Shown here: one piece after another, positions 8,162-15,790 of the stretch | How positions within the stretch are numbered: position 1 is the first letter of the stretch | Layout of the letters: each line of letters starts with the position of its first letter | The notes under the pieces: generated by a model | Database searches by the model: none | What the model was told of the DNA's origin: nothing | Seen by the model: only the letters and a program-made list of their open reading frames with translations | Translations under genes and position numbers: made by a program | Origin: Chryseobacterium daecheongense | GTDB taxonomy: Bacteria > Bacteroidota > Bacteroidia > Flavobacteriales > Weeksellaceae | DNA length: 64,000 bases | NCBI GenBank assembly: GCA_027920525.1 | Contig: CP115858.1 | Span: 4,794,346-4,858,345, forward strand | Reading direction: 5' to 3'

Positions 8162-8806
8162 CTATCGGCTCTCTTCCAATTCTTTCTTCAGCTTTTCAAT
8201 TTGAATATTGTAGTTATCATCTTTATAAACTTCTACATAATTTTCTAATGCAGTTAGGTATTCTTTGATGAATTCTTTATTGGTGGGATCTGCCTCATAT
8301 TTTATTTTTGCTGTATTGATAGGAGCCAGCATTTTATATTGGCGAAGACGTCTGCCTTCTTCGGACTGATCATATAAAATCACGATATTTTTCTCGTATC
8401 CCGGAATATATTTTACGGGAAATGGACTGTTTACCTGTGGAATACGGATTGCATTTTCAATAGGGTGTATAGAAGCCGAAGTTGTAGAGAAAAAAGTTGT
8501 AATATATTTACCGTCCTGCTTTTTGACAATTGCTTCATAATCATGGATATACATATCGTTTAATGTAGAACTTGTCTCCACATCGGAGGTAATGATTGCA
8601 GTACTTTCAGTTCCGTATTTGTTTAAAAACCAGGCATTCAAAAACTGTCCCGCAAAGGCATTGGCTATTCCTAAAGGGATAATCGGCAGTAATAACCACC
8701 ATTTTTTAGTAAGGAATGATACTAAGCTGAAGAAAACAATCAGGAGGACCACGGTGTAAAAACCATGATGACTGGTGAAAAACAGAATTTTAGAAATGAA
8801 TATCAT
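8162..8806 (-). CDS. Hypothetical membrane protein
   Basis: 214 aa with two hydrophobic N-terminal segments (about residues 12-32, FYTVVLLIVFFSLVSFL, and 36-53, WWLLLPIIPLGIANAFA) followed by a roughly 150-residue soluble domain ending in a charged helix (EKLKKELEESR). The middle part, with paired beta-strand-like segments and FPVKYIPGYEKNIVIL, vaguely recalls DUF3592-type proteins, but I do not assign it. It lies upstream of the trp promoter on the same strand and is not part of that operon. Confidence 0.6.
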   Translation of the reverse strand: MIFISKILFFTSHHGFYTVVLLIVFFSLVSFLTKKWWLLLPIIPLGIANAFAGQFLNAWFLNKYGTESTAIITSDVETSSTLNDMYIHDYEAIVKKQDGKYITTFFSTTSASIHPIENAIRIPQVNSPFPVKYIPGYEKNIVILYDQSEEGRRLRQYKMLAPINTAKIKYEADPTNKEFIKEYLTALENYVEVYKDDNYNIQIEKLKKELEESR

Positions 8807-8914
8807 ACTTTAAAATTAAAATTTTTATTTAGATAAAAGAACATTAGTAATCTTATTCCAGATAAATTATTGTTGAAACGGATATTTATCATCACTTTAA
8901 AAATTTATTTTTTA

Positions 8915-8922
8915 TACTTTTG
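8915..8922 (+). promoter_or_regulatory. Putative -7 box for the lipoprotein-cytochrome pair
   Basis: TACTTTTG matches TAnnTTTG, 22 bases before the ATG at 8945. The -33 element is not evident. Confidence 0.45.
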
Positions 8923-8944
8923 CTTAAATTTTATAGAAAAAATA

Positions 8945-9169
8945 ATGAAAAAAGTATTAGCACTTGCATTTATCGGAGGTTTATTAGTTGTAAACTGCAA
9001 AAAGAAACCAGATCATTCACTACAAGATAGCAACACAATGCTTGAAGAGCCTGAAGCAACTACAGTTGTAGACACTACCGCAACAGCCCGCAACAAACCA
9101 GAAGCAGATGTAAATGCAGCAGTATCCGTACCTGCAAAGGACGCAAAAGCAGATACATTGACTAAATAA
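8945..9169 (+). CDS. Small lipoprotein of unknown function
   Basis: A 74-aa predicted lipoprotein. MKKVLALAFIGGLLVVNC is a signal peptide with a lipobox-like VVNC; the mature part is KKKPDHSLQDS followed by a low-complexity, Ala/Thr/Asp-rich, disordered tail. A TTG at 8870 would extend the frame by 25 codons, but it lies upstream of the -7 box and gives no sensible signal peptide, so ATG 8945 is chosen. Its stop overlaps the next start by one base (TAATG), so it is coupled to the cytochrome c gene and both products are envelope lipoproteins. Confidence 0.7.
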   Translation: MKKVLALAFIGGLLVVNCKKKPDHSLQDSNTMLEEPEATTVVDTTATARNKPEADVNAAVSVPAKDAKADTLTK

Positions 9170-9543
9170 TGAAAAAACTGTTTTTGACAGGATGCATAGG
9201 ATTTTTTATTCTTTCCTGTTCCAAAAAAGAAAATACACCTGTTGATACTCCTTCATCAGAAACAACTGTTGCTTCTGAACCGGCAAAAACCAATCTTTCC
9301 GGGAGCCAGATCATAGAAACATTGGATTGTACAGGATGTCACACGGTTAATGAGAGAATGATAGGACCTTCTTATCAGGAAATAGCTGACAAATATTCTG
9401 AAAAAGATATTGAAATGCTGGCCTCCAAGATTATAGAAGGCGGAAGCGGAGTTTGGGGAAGTGTTCCTATGCAGCCCCATCCTCAGGTATCTAAAGACGA
9501 TGCAAAAAAAATGGTGGAATATATTTTAAGTCAGAAGAAGTAA
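9169..9543 (+). CDS. Lipoprotein cytochrome c (class I)
   Basis: A 124-aa single-haem c-type cytochrome anchored by lipid. The signal peptide ends in the lipobox FILSC (Cys17); a Ser/Thr/Pro/Glu linker follows to about residue 43; the haem site is Cys54-Thr-Gly-Cys57-His58; the probable sixth ligand is Met101 in GSVPMQPHPQ. The C-terminal helix KDDAKKMVEYILSQ is typical of class I cytochromes. It probably carries electrons at the membrane surface; the partner is not visible here. It is translationally coupled to the small lipoprotein upstream. Confidence 0.88.
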   Translation: MKKLFLTGCIGFFILSCSKKENTPVDTPSSETTVASEPAKTNLSGSQIIETLDCTGCHTVNERMIGPSYQEIADKYSEKDIEMLASKIIEGGSGVWGSVPMQPHPQVSKDDAKKMVEYILSQKK

Positions 9544-9546
9544 AAT

Positions 9547-10482
9547 ATGTCTGCTGAAAAATCCAGTCTGCACACAAGAAATCTTCATCGTGATCCCTAT
9601 GATTTTGATCAGCTCATTTCTTGTGTGCCAGAACTGAAGCACTATGTTTTTGTTAATGCACACCAAACATTAACGATCAACTTCAGCCTTCCAAAGGCGG
9701 TAAAACTACTCAACAAAGCCCTTTTACAACATTTTTACCATATCCGGAACTGGGATATTCCTGAAAATAATTTATGCCCTCCGATTCCCGGAAGAGCAGA
9801 TTATATCCATTACATTGCTGATTTACTCGCTCTCGAATCTGAATCCGGTGAAATCCCTAAGGGCTCTTCAATAAGTGGCCTGGATATAGGTGTTGGAGCT
9901 AATCTCGTGTATCCTTTAATTGCTCACAGGTCTTACGGATGGACAATGACGGGAACAGATATTAATAAAGACTCGTTACAAAATGCACAACGTATTCTGG
10001 ACAATAACCCGGATCTGTCATCTTTTATTCATTTGAAGCATCAGCCGGCTTCTGAATGTATATTCAGGAATATGCTTCTAGAAGGAGACAGATTTATGTT
10101 TTCAATGTGTAATCCTCCTTTTCATGACTCTGAGGAATCTGCCATAAAAGGAAATCTCAGAAAGACTAAAAATCTCCGTCAATCCAAAGTTAAGAAGCCA
10201 GTACTCAATTTTGGGGGACAACAATCGGAATTATGGTGCGAAGGTGGGGAGCTTGCTTTTATTACCAGGATGATACATGAAAGCAGTTTATTCGCTTCGC
10301 AGGTCCTGTGGTTTACCTGTCTGGTTTCTAAAAAAGATAATCTGTATCCACTTACCACACTCCTGAAAAAGAGTAAGACAGTAGAGTTCAAAACCATCGA
10401 TATGGCTCAGGGCCAAAAAATAAGCAGAATTCTGGCCTGGACATTTATCCCTCAACAAGACAGAAAAGGCTGGTTCCCGTAA
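9547..10482 (+). CDS. rlmF: 23S rRNA (adenine(1618)-N(6))-methyltransferase RlmF
   Basis: RlmF (YbiN) methylates N6 of A1618 in 23S rRNA using SAM. The 311-aa protein opens with LHTRNLHRDPYDFDQLISCVPEL, characteristic of the family; the SAM site is GLDIGVGANLVYPLIA and the N6-methyltransferase catalytic motif is CNPPFHDSEESA (NPPF). IPGRADYIHYIADLL and the C-terminal segment QGQKISRILAWTF also fit. The start is 4 bases after the cytochrome gene stop, so it may share its promoter. It continues to a short intergenic gap before lysS. Confidence 0.93.
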   Translation: MSAEKSSLHTRNLHRDPYDFDQLISCVPELKHYVFVNAHQTLTINFSLPKAVKLLNKALLQHFYHIRNWDIPENNLCPPIPGRADYIHYIADLLALESESGEIPKGSSISGLDIGVGANLVYPLIAHRSYGWTMTGTDINKDSLQNAQRILDNNPDLSSFIHLKHQPASECIFRNMLLEGDRFMFSMCNPPFHDSEESAIKGNLRKTKNLRQSKVKKPVLNFGGQQSELWCEGGELAFITRMIHESSLFASQVLWFTCLVSKKDNLYPLTTLLKKSKTVEFKTIDMAQGQKISRILAWTFIPQQDRKGWFP

Positions 10483-10539
10483 GCAAACCTCTCTTTAACC
10501 GCATTTTTACAGAAATAAATATATTTCTGGGAAAAGTCA

Positions 10540-10570
10540 TTGACAGTCAACTCAAAAATACCTAAATTTG
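10540..10570 (+). promoter_or_regulatory. lysS promoter (TTG-N20-TAAATTTG)
   Basis: TTG at 10540-10542, 20-base spacer, TAAATTTG at 10563-10570, 22 bases upstream of the lysS ATG. It matches the Bacteroidota consensus. Confidence 0.6.
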
Positions 10571-10592
10571 TAGGCTTTTAGAAAAATAAGAA

Positions 10593-12290
10593 ATGCAATT
10601 ATCAGAACAAGAAATCATTAGAAGAGAAAAGCTTAATAAGCTTGTTGAAATGGGGATCAACGCGTTCCCGGCAGATGAATACAAAATTACAGATACAACA
10701 GAATCTATAAAACAGGATTTTTCTGAGAGTAAACAGGTGAAGATTGCTGGTAGATTGATGTCCCGAAGAATTCAAGGGAAAGCTTCTTTTGCTGAATTGC
10801 AGGATTCTACAGGTAAAATTCAGGTATATTTCAACAGAGATGAGATCTGTACAGGAGAAGATAAAACTTTGTATAATGAAGTATACAAACACCTTTTAGA
10901 TATCGGGGATATTATCGGTATCGAAGGGGAGCTTTTTACCACACAAGTAGGGGAGAAAACTGTACTGGTAAAGAATTTTACTCTCCTTACGAAATCTTTA
11001 CGTCCGCTACCACAATCCAAAACGGATGAGAATGGAGTAATACATGATGGATTTAATGATCCTGAACTAAGATACAGACAACGTTATGTTGATTTAACCG
11101 TCAACCCGCATATTAAAGAAATTTTTGTGAAGAGAACAAAATTGTTCAATGCCATGAGAACCTTCTTTAATGATGCAGGATATTTTGAAGTTGAAACTCC
11201 GATTCTTCAATCTATTCCGGGAGGAGCTGCGGCAAAACCGTTCATTACACACCATAACGCCTTGGATATTCCATTATATTTAAGAATTGCAAACGAGCTT
11301 TATCTTAAAAGATTGATCGTTGGAGGATTTGATGGGGTATATGAGTTTTCCAAAAACTTCAGAAATGAGGGAATGGACAGAACACATAATCCGGAATTTA
11401 CAGCGATGGAAATTTATGTGGCTTACAAGGATTACAACTGGATGATGGATTTCACAGAAAAACTATTGGAATTCTGTGCTACTCAGGTTAATGGAAATGC
11501 CGAATCTACTTTCGGAGAGCATAAGATAAATTGGAAAGCACCTTATCCTAGAGTTTCAATGACTGAAGCGATCCAAAAATATACAGGATTCGATATCACA
11601 GGAAAAACTGAAAAGGAATTGTTTGATTTTGCTAAATCTATTGGGATTGAGGTTAATGAAACAATGGGTAAAGGAAAATTAATTGATGAGATCTTCGGAG
11701 AAAAATGTGAAGGAAATTTCATTCAGCCAACTTTCATTACCGATTATCCGATCGAAATGTCTCCTTTAACTAAAAAACACAGAAGCAAAGAAGGCTTAAC
11801 AGAGCGTTTTGAGTTGATGGTTTGCGGAAAGGAAATAGCTAATGCTTATTCTGAGTTAAATGACCCTATTGATCAGAGAGAACGTTTCGAAGCGCAGATG
11901 GCTCTTTCTGAAAGAGGTGATGATGAAGCGATGTTTATCGACCAGGATTTCCTTAGAGCTTTGGAATACGGAATGCCTCCAACTTCCGGATTAGGAATTG
12001 GTATGGACAGATTGATCATGTTCTTAACGGATAATGCATCCATCCAGGAAGTATTATTCTTCCCTCAGATGAGACCTGAAAAAACAGTTCCTCAGATTGA
12101 ATTGGGAGAAGATGAGAAAGTAATTCTTGAAATTTTAAACTCTCAGGAAGAAGCATTCTCTTTAGCAGAAGTTAAACAAAGAAGTCAGTTATCCGGTAAA
12201 AAATGGGATAAAGCATCTAAGACTCTAACTAAAAATAATTTGGTGAAAGTTGAAAAGATTGACGAAAATGTTTTGATGAAATTGGTTTAA
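10593..12290 (+). CDS. lysS: Lysyl-tRNA synthetase, class II
   Basis: LysRS charges tRNA-Lys. Of 565 aa, the N-terminal OB-fold anticodon-binding domain spans about residues 40-145 (IAGRLMSRRIQGKASFAELQD), then the class II catalytic core: motif 1 near RTKLFNAMRTFFNDAGYFEVETPIL, motif 2 FRNEGMDRTHNPEFTAMEIY, motif 3 GLGIGMDRLIMFLT. After motif 3 there is a C-terminal extension of about 65 residues resembling a small winged helix (ILEILNSQEEAFSLAEV) that E. coli LysRS (505 aa) lacks; such tails are common in Bacteroidota. It has its own promoter and terminator, so it is probably monocistronic. Confidence 0.97.
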   Translation: MQLSEQEIIRREKLNKLVEMGINAFPADEYKITDTTESIKQDFSESKQVKIAGRLMSRRIQGKASFAELQDSTGKIQVYFNRDEICTGEDKTLYNEVYKHLLDIGDIIGIEGELFTTQVGEKTVLVKNFTLLTKSLRPLPQSKTDENGVIHDGFNDPELRYRQRYVDLTVNPHIKEIFVKRTKLFNAMRTFFNDAGYFEVETPILQSIPGGAAAKPFITHHNALDIPLYLRIANELYLKRLIVGGFDGVYEFSKNFRNEGMDRTHNPEFTAMEIYVAYKDYNWMMDFTEKLLEFCATQVNGNAESTFGEHKINWKAPYPRVSMTEAIQKYTGFDITGKTEKELFDFAKSIGIEVNETMGKGKLIDEIFGEKCEGNFIQPTFITDYPIEMSPLTKKHRSKEGLTERFELMVCGKEIANAYSELNDPIDQRERFEAQMALSERGDDEAMFIDQDFLRALEYGMPPTSGLGIGMDRLIMFLTDNASIQEVLFFPQMRPEKTVPQIELGEDEKVILEILNSQEEAFSLAEVKQRSQLSGKKWDKASKTLTKNNLVKVEKIDENVLMKLV

Positions 12291-12307
12291 AAGTTCACAA
12301 CAATACT

Positions 12308-12343
12308 AAAAAAAATCCTGAAATATTTCAGGATTTTTTTTTG
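12308..12343 (+). terminator. Intrinsic terminator after lysS
   Basis: AATCCTGAAAT pairs with ATTTCAGGATT (12314-12335), preceded by A and followed by nine T. Confidence 0.9.
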
Positions 12344-12393
12344 CGATAAACTATAAATTGCTATTTCCCGTTGTGTATAAAAACTCAATTTCG

Positions 12394-13215
12394 ATGAAAA
12401 TTTTTGTTTTATTTTTTCTGTTACAATGTCTTGTCATTAAGTCGCAAATGATTGAATCTGTTTACTTTGTGCATGATGACTATAAACTTGATAAGCAATC
12501 CCAAAAGAAATTAGATAGTTTGGCTCAGTTAAAAGGCAATTTAAGATTCAGGATTTTTGGAAATTGTGATTCTACGGGAAGCATACATTACAATAAAGTA
12601 TTGTCTGAAAACCGTGCAAATGCAGTTAAAAAATACCTGCAGGAGAAAATTAAAACTCATATTACAATTGAAAATGTTGTAGGTCTTGGTGAGGGAAAAC
12701 AGATCAATGATAATAGTTCAGAAGAATTACGGAAGAAAAACAGAAGAGTAGATATTTTTATAGACAGAGAATGGGCTAAGGGAGAAAAAATTCTACGAAA
12801 AGTTCCTCCAAGTTTTGTAGATCTGAGTGTTGCTGAGCTGAAAGTTCAAAATACATATTCTCTTCCTAATGTTAATTTTATTGGCGGCCGTCATGTCTGG
12901 CTCCCGGGTGGGAATGAAACAATTCTTAAGCTGCTTAAAATACTAAGAGATAATCCGGCTATACAGGTAGAATTACAGGGGCATATTTGCTGTGATTATA
13001 ATAATTTTGATGGTGAAGATCTTGATTTTGGTACTTTTAATCTTTCACACACAAGGGCTGATTCTATAAAGGAATTCCTCCAGATGCAAGGTATAGATTC
13101 CAGCCGTATAAAAGCAAGCGGACAAGGACATCTTAATCCGGTTGCTTATCCCGAACAAACGGAAGCGGACCGGATTATGAATAGGAGGGTTGAAATTGTT
13201 TTACTTAAAAAATAA
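12394..13215 (+). CDS. Secreted protein with two OmpA-like peptidoglycan-binding domains
   Basis: A 273-aa exported protein. The signal peptide is MKIFVLFFLLQCLVIKSQ. The first OmpA-C-like domain (about residues 20-127) has ENRANAVKKYL and ends in KKNRRVDIFID; the second (about 150-273) has SHTRADSIKEFLQMQGI, IKASGQGHLNP and ends in MNRRVEIVLLKK. The NRRV motif is the family's peptidoglycan-binding signature. No beta-barrel precedes them, so it is likely a periplasmic or envelope cell-wall-binding protein. The ATG at 12394 is chosen over an upstream TTG at 12358, because only it gives a clean signal peptide. Confidence 0.8.
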   Translation: MKIFVLFFLLQCLVIKSQMIESVYFVHDDYKLDKQSQKKLDSLAQLKGNLRFRIFGNCDSTGSIHYNKVLSENRANAVKKYLQEKIKTHITIENVVGLGEGKQINDNSSEELRKKNRRVDIFIDREWAKGEKILRKVPPSFVDLSVAELKVQNTYSLPNVNFIGGRHVWLPGGNETILKLLKILRDNPAIQVELQGHICCDYNNFDGEDLDFGTFNLSHTRADSIKEFLQMQGIDSSRIKASGQGHLNPVAYPEQTEADRIMNRRVEIVLLKK

Positions 13216-13218
13216 TCC

Positions 13219-14223
13219 TTACTTCCTTAGTTTACTAAATGAAGCCATCAGGTAAAATAAAAACGGCAGAATAAATAAAGATCCTAACATTAATGCCCAC
13301 GCTAAAGCAGAAATTGTTTTCGGAGCTGCTACATGTTCTAATAATGAAAGATGCTGCCCATTCCCTAATAATATGATATCAGGGTTATGCTGATACGTTG
13401 CGGCCACCAGGATCATAATAACCTGGAATCCTGCTAAGGCACGAACGGGAAGGAGCTTCCGTTGTTTCATAGCCCGGAAAATCAATAACAGTGCTATCGT
13501 TGCAAAGGCAATTGCCATAATTCCCAAAGGTTTGGAGAAAACCCAGGTAACTAGAGGAATGCCCGAAAGATACGCTGAAAGAAAAACCAGAGCTCCGGTG
13601 ATCACTACAAAGATCATCGTTTGTTTGGATTTTCTGATCATCAGATTAAGTTGCACACGATCCTTGGTTTCCCTAAGAGAAAATATTGAAGCAAGATAGG
13701 CACAGAGGGCCACTGTAAATAAACCAACGGTCACTCCGAACCAATTCAGCCAGCTGAAAATATAGAGATCCAGAAAAGTGGTGGCGTCCGGATTAATGGA
13801 TTGGGAAACTGTAGCTGCCGCAATCAGCCCTAAGAAAAAAGGAGTGAGAAGGCTTGCATAATAAAAAATGTGAGTATATAAAAACTGCCAGTCATCTTTC
13901 ACCGCATCATAATGCCTGAATGTAAAAGCGGTACCTCTTGCAATAATTCCTACAAGCATAAGAACTAACGGAATATGCAGGTAAGTGGACATCGTTGTGT
14001 AAATTTCAGGAAATCCTACAAACAGGATCACAATAGCAATAATCACCCACATATGATTCGCTTCCCAAACCGGAGCGATTGATTCATACATAATCTCCTC
14101 TGTTTTATGACGGGATTTTTTATTGGTAAATAACTCTACGATCCCTGCGCCAAAATCAGCTCCTCCCAAGATTACATACAGGCAAATTGACAGCCAAAGA
14201 AAGCCTATAACAACGTAGATCAT
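13219..14223 (-). CDS. cydB: Cytochrome bd ubiquinol oxidase subunit II
   Basis: CydB is the second membrane subunit of the bd-type quinol oxidase, a high-affinity terminal oxidase. The 334-aa protein has about eight or nine membrane segments and the N-terminal LYVILGGADFGAGIVELF typical of CydB (GGxDxGxG), and an EANHMWVI segment. It overlaps cydA by 4 bases (ATGA) and is convergent with the OmpA-domain gene, with 3 bases between the stops and no obvious terminator in the gap. The quinol in this lineage is menaquinol. Confidence 0.95.
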   Translation of the reverse strand: MIYVVIGFLWLSICLYVILGGADFGAGIVELFTNKKSRHKTEEIMYESIAPVWEANHMWVIIAIVILFVGFPEIYTTMSTYLHIPLVLMLVGIIARGTAFTFRHYDAVKDDWQFLYTHIFYYASLLTPFFLGLIAAATVSQSINPDATTFLDLYIFSWLNWFGVTVGLFTVALCAYLASIFSLRETKDRVQLNLMIRKSKQTMIFVVITGALVFLSAYLSGIPLVTWVFSKPLGIMAIAFATIALLLIFRAMKQRKLLPVRALAGFQVIMILVAATYQHNPDIILLGNGQHLSLLEHVAAPKTISALAWALMLGSLFILPFLFYLMASFSKLRK

Positions 14224-15563
14224 GATTTTGTATTTTTAGCGTTAAACTGAATATCGGTAGGGTCATATAATTTCGGAACCATTTGAATTTGCCTTTTGAG
14301 AAGAAATATTAAAATCAATGACAGCGAAACAAAAATTGCGGTGAAGAAATAGAAGGAATACTGGATGCCCGGCATAGGTGTTACGGCATCTACAGTTCGC
14401 ATAATACCATAAATAATCCAGGGCTGGCGGCCTACTTCTGTTACAGTCCAGCCTGCTTCCAATGCTATATATCCAAAAGGAGTGGCGATCAGAAATGTTT
14501 TCAGCAGCCAGTTCTTGCTCAGCCATTCTTTTTTAAAGAATAGTGAATAGACATATAGAGAACCTATGCAGATCATTATGACACCAAAGAAGATCATGAT
14601 CTGGAAAGAGTAGTGGACAACGGCAACAGGAGGCCATTCATCTCTGCTGAAATCATTCAATCCCTTTACTTCGGCATTAAAATCATTACTGACGAGAAAA
14701 CTTAATAATTTAGGGATCTTTAATGCATATTTGATTTCGCCTTTCTTTTCATCCGGAATTCCTCCGATCACAAAAGAGGCTCCCTTTTCTGTTTTAAAAT
14801 GAGCTTCCATTGCAGCTAATTTTATAGGCTGTCTTTCTGCAACCGATTTAGCAGCGATATCACCACTTAAGGGAGCTCCGAAAGCTCCTATGAGGGCAAA
14901 ACCTGCGGCAATTCTAAATGCTTTGGTGTGAAATTCCACATTTCTTTTTCGCATGATTAAAAAAGCATGAACTCCTGCAACGGCAAAACCGGTTGCACAA
15001 AAGGCAGCTACCGTCATATGCAATGCCTGTGGAAACCAGGCTTCATTAAACATCGCTTTGATAGGATCTATATTTACATATTGTCCGTTGATATAATCAA
15101 ATCCTGCGGGAGAGTTCATCCATGCATTGGCTGCAACGACAAGGATGCCGGAAGCCAATCCACTGAGTCCGACTAAAAATCCACAGAACCAGTGAAACCA
15201 TTTGTTGAACTTATCCCATCCGTAAAGAAAAAAACCGATAGCAATTGCTTCGATAAAAAATGCTGTTCCTTCAAGAGAAAAAGGCATTCCGAAGATGGGG
15301 CCGGCGTGTTTCATGAACTGTGGCCAAAGAAGTCCCAATTCAAAAGAAAGCATAGTTCCGGAAACAGCTCCTGTTGCAAAAAGAATGGCGACTCCTTTGC
15401 TCCATGCTTTTGTAAGTCCCTTATATACTTCGTTTTTTGTTTTAAGGTATTTCCAGTGGGCAAAGGCCATTAAAAATGGCATAACCATACCTACACACGA
15501 AAATATAATGTGGAAGCCGAGGGACATGGCCATCTGGGCACGGGCTGCAATGAAATCGTCCAT
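14220..15563 (-). CDS. cydA: Cytochrome bd ubiquinol oxidase subunit I
   Basis: CydA binds all three haems and the quinol. The 447-aa protein has His18 (SLGFHIIFSC, haem b595 ligand), a second conserved His in FPQALHMTVAAF (haem b558), a Met in FQIMIFFG and the signature GWTVTEVGRQPWIIYG. It is shorter than E. coli CydA because the Q-loop between the middle helices is short, as in the CIO-like and Bacillus-type enzymes. It is first in the cydAB operon; cydX is not seen. The promoter is in the 227-base gap shared with gyrB, but no clear minus-strand -7 box was found. Confidence 0.96.
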   Translation of the reverse strand: MDDFIAARAQMAMSLGFHIIFSCVGMVMPFLMAFAHWKYLKTKNEVYKGLTKAWSKGVAILFATGAVSGTMLSFELGLLWPQFMKHAGPIFGMPFSLEGTAFFIEAIAIGFFLYGWDKFNKWFHWFCGFLVGLSGLASGILVVAANAWMNSPAGFDYINGQYVNIDPIKAMFNEAWFPQALHMTVAAFCATGFAVAGVHAFLIMRKRNVEFHTKAFRIAAGFALIGAFGAPLSGDIAAKSVAERQPIKLAAMEAHFKTEKGASFVIGGIPDEKKGEIKYALKIPKLLSFLVSNDFNAEVKGLNDFSRDEWPPVAVVHYSFQIMIFFGVIMICIGSLYVYSLFFKKEWLSKNWLLKTFLIATPFGYIALEAGWTVTEVGRQPWIIYGIMRTVDAVTPMPGIQYSFYFFTAIFVSLSLILIFLLKRQIQMVPKLYDPTDIQFNAKNTKS

Positions 15564-15626
15564 AATATCAATTTTGAGTATATAAATTTAAGCATTAATT
15601 ATAGAAGAATACATGATTTAAAACAG

Positions 15627-15656
15627 TTGATATTATTGAAAGGCAATATAACTTTG
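15627..15656 (+). promoter_or_regulatory. Distal gyrB promoter (TTG-N19-TAACTTTG)
   Basis: TTG at 15627-15629, 19-base spacer, TAACTTTG at 15649-15656. It is a consensus match pointing at gyrB, giving a leader of about 128 bases. The leader holds a 15-codon ORF starting at ATG 15675 and a small hairpin near the gyrB start. Confidence 0.55.
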
Positions 15657-15759
15657 TATTTTTTTAAGATAAAAATGCCTTTGATTAGTGTTGAAAACTC
15701 CATCTTTTTTGACATATTTTAACTTTCATATCTCGAAAAAAATCACGATATTTGTAGGT

Positions 15760-15776
15760 CTTTGCAATTGGCAAAG
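15760..15776 (+). promoter_or_regulatory. Small hairpin in the gyrB 5' region
   Basis: CTTTGC-AATTG-GCAAAG is a perfect 6-bp stem with a 5-base loop ending 14 bases before the gyrB ATG. It could be an operator or a translational element; no U-run follows. Confidence 0.35.
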
Positions 15777-15790
15777 TTTAATAATTTGAT

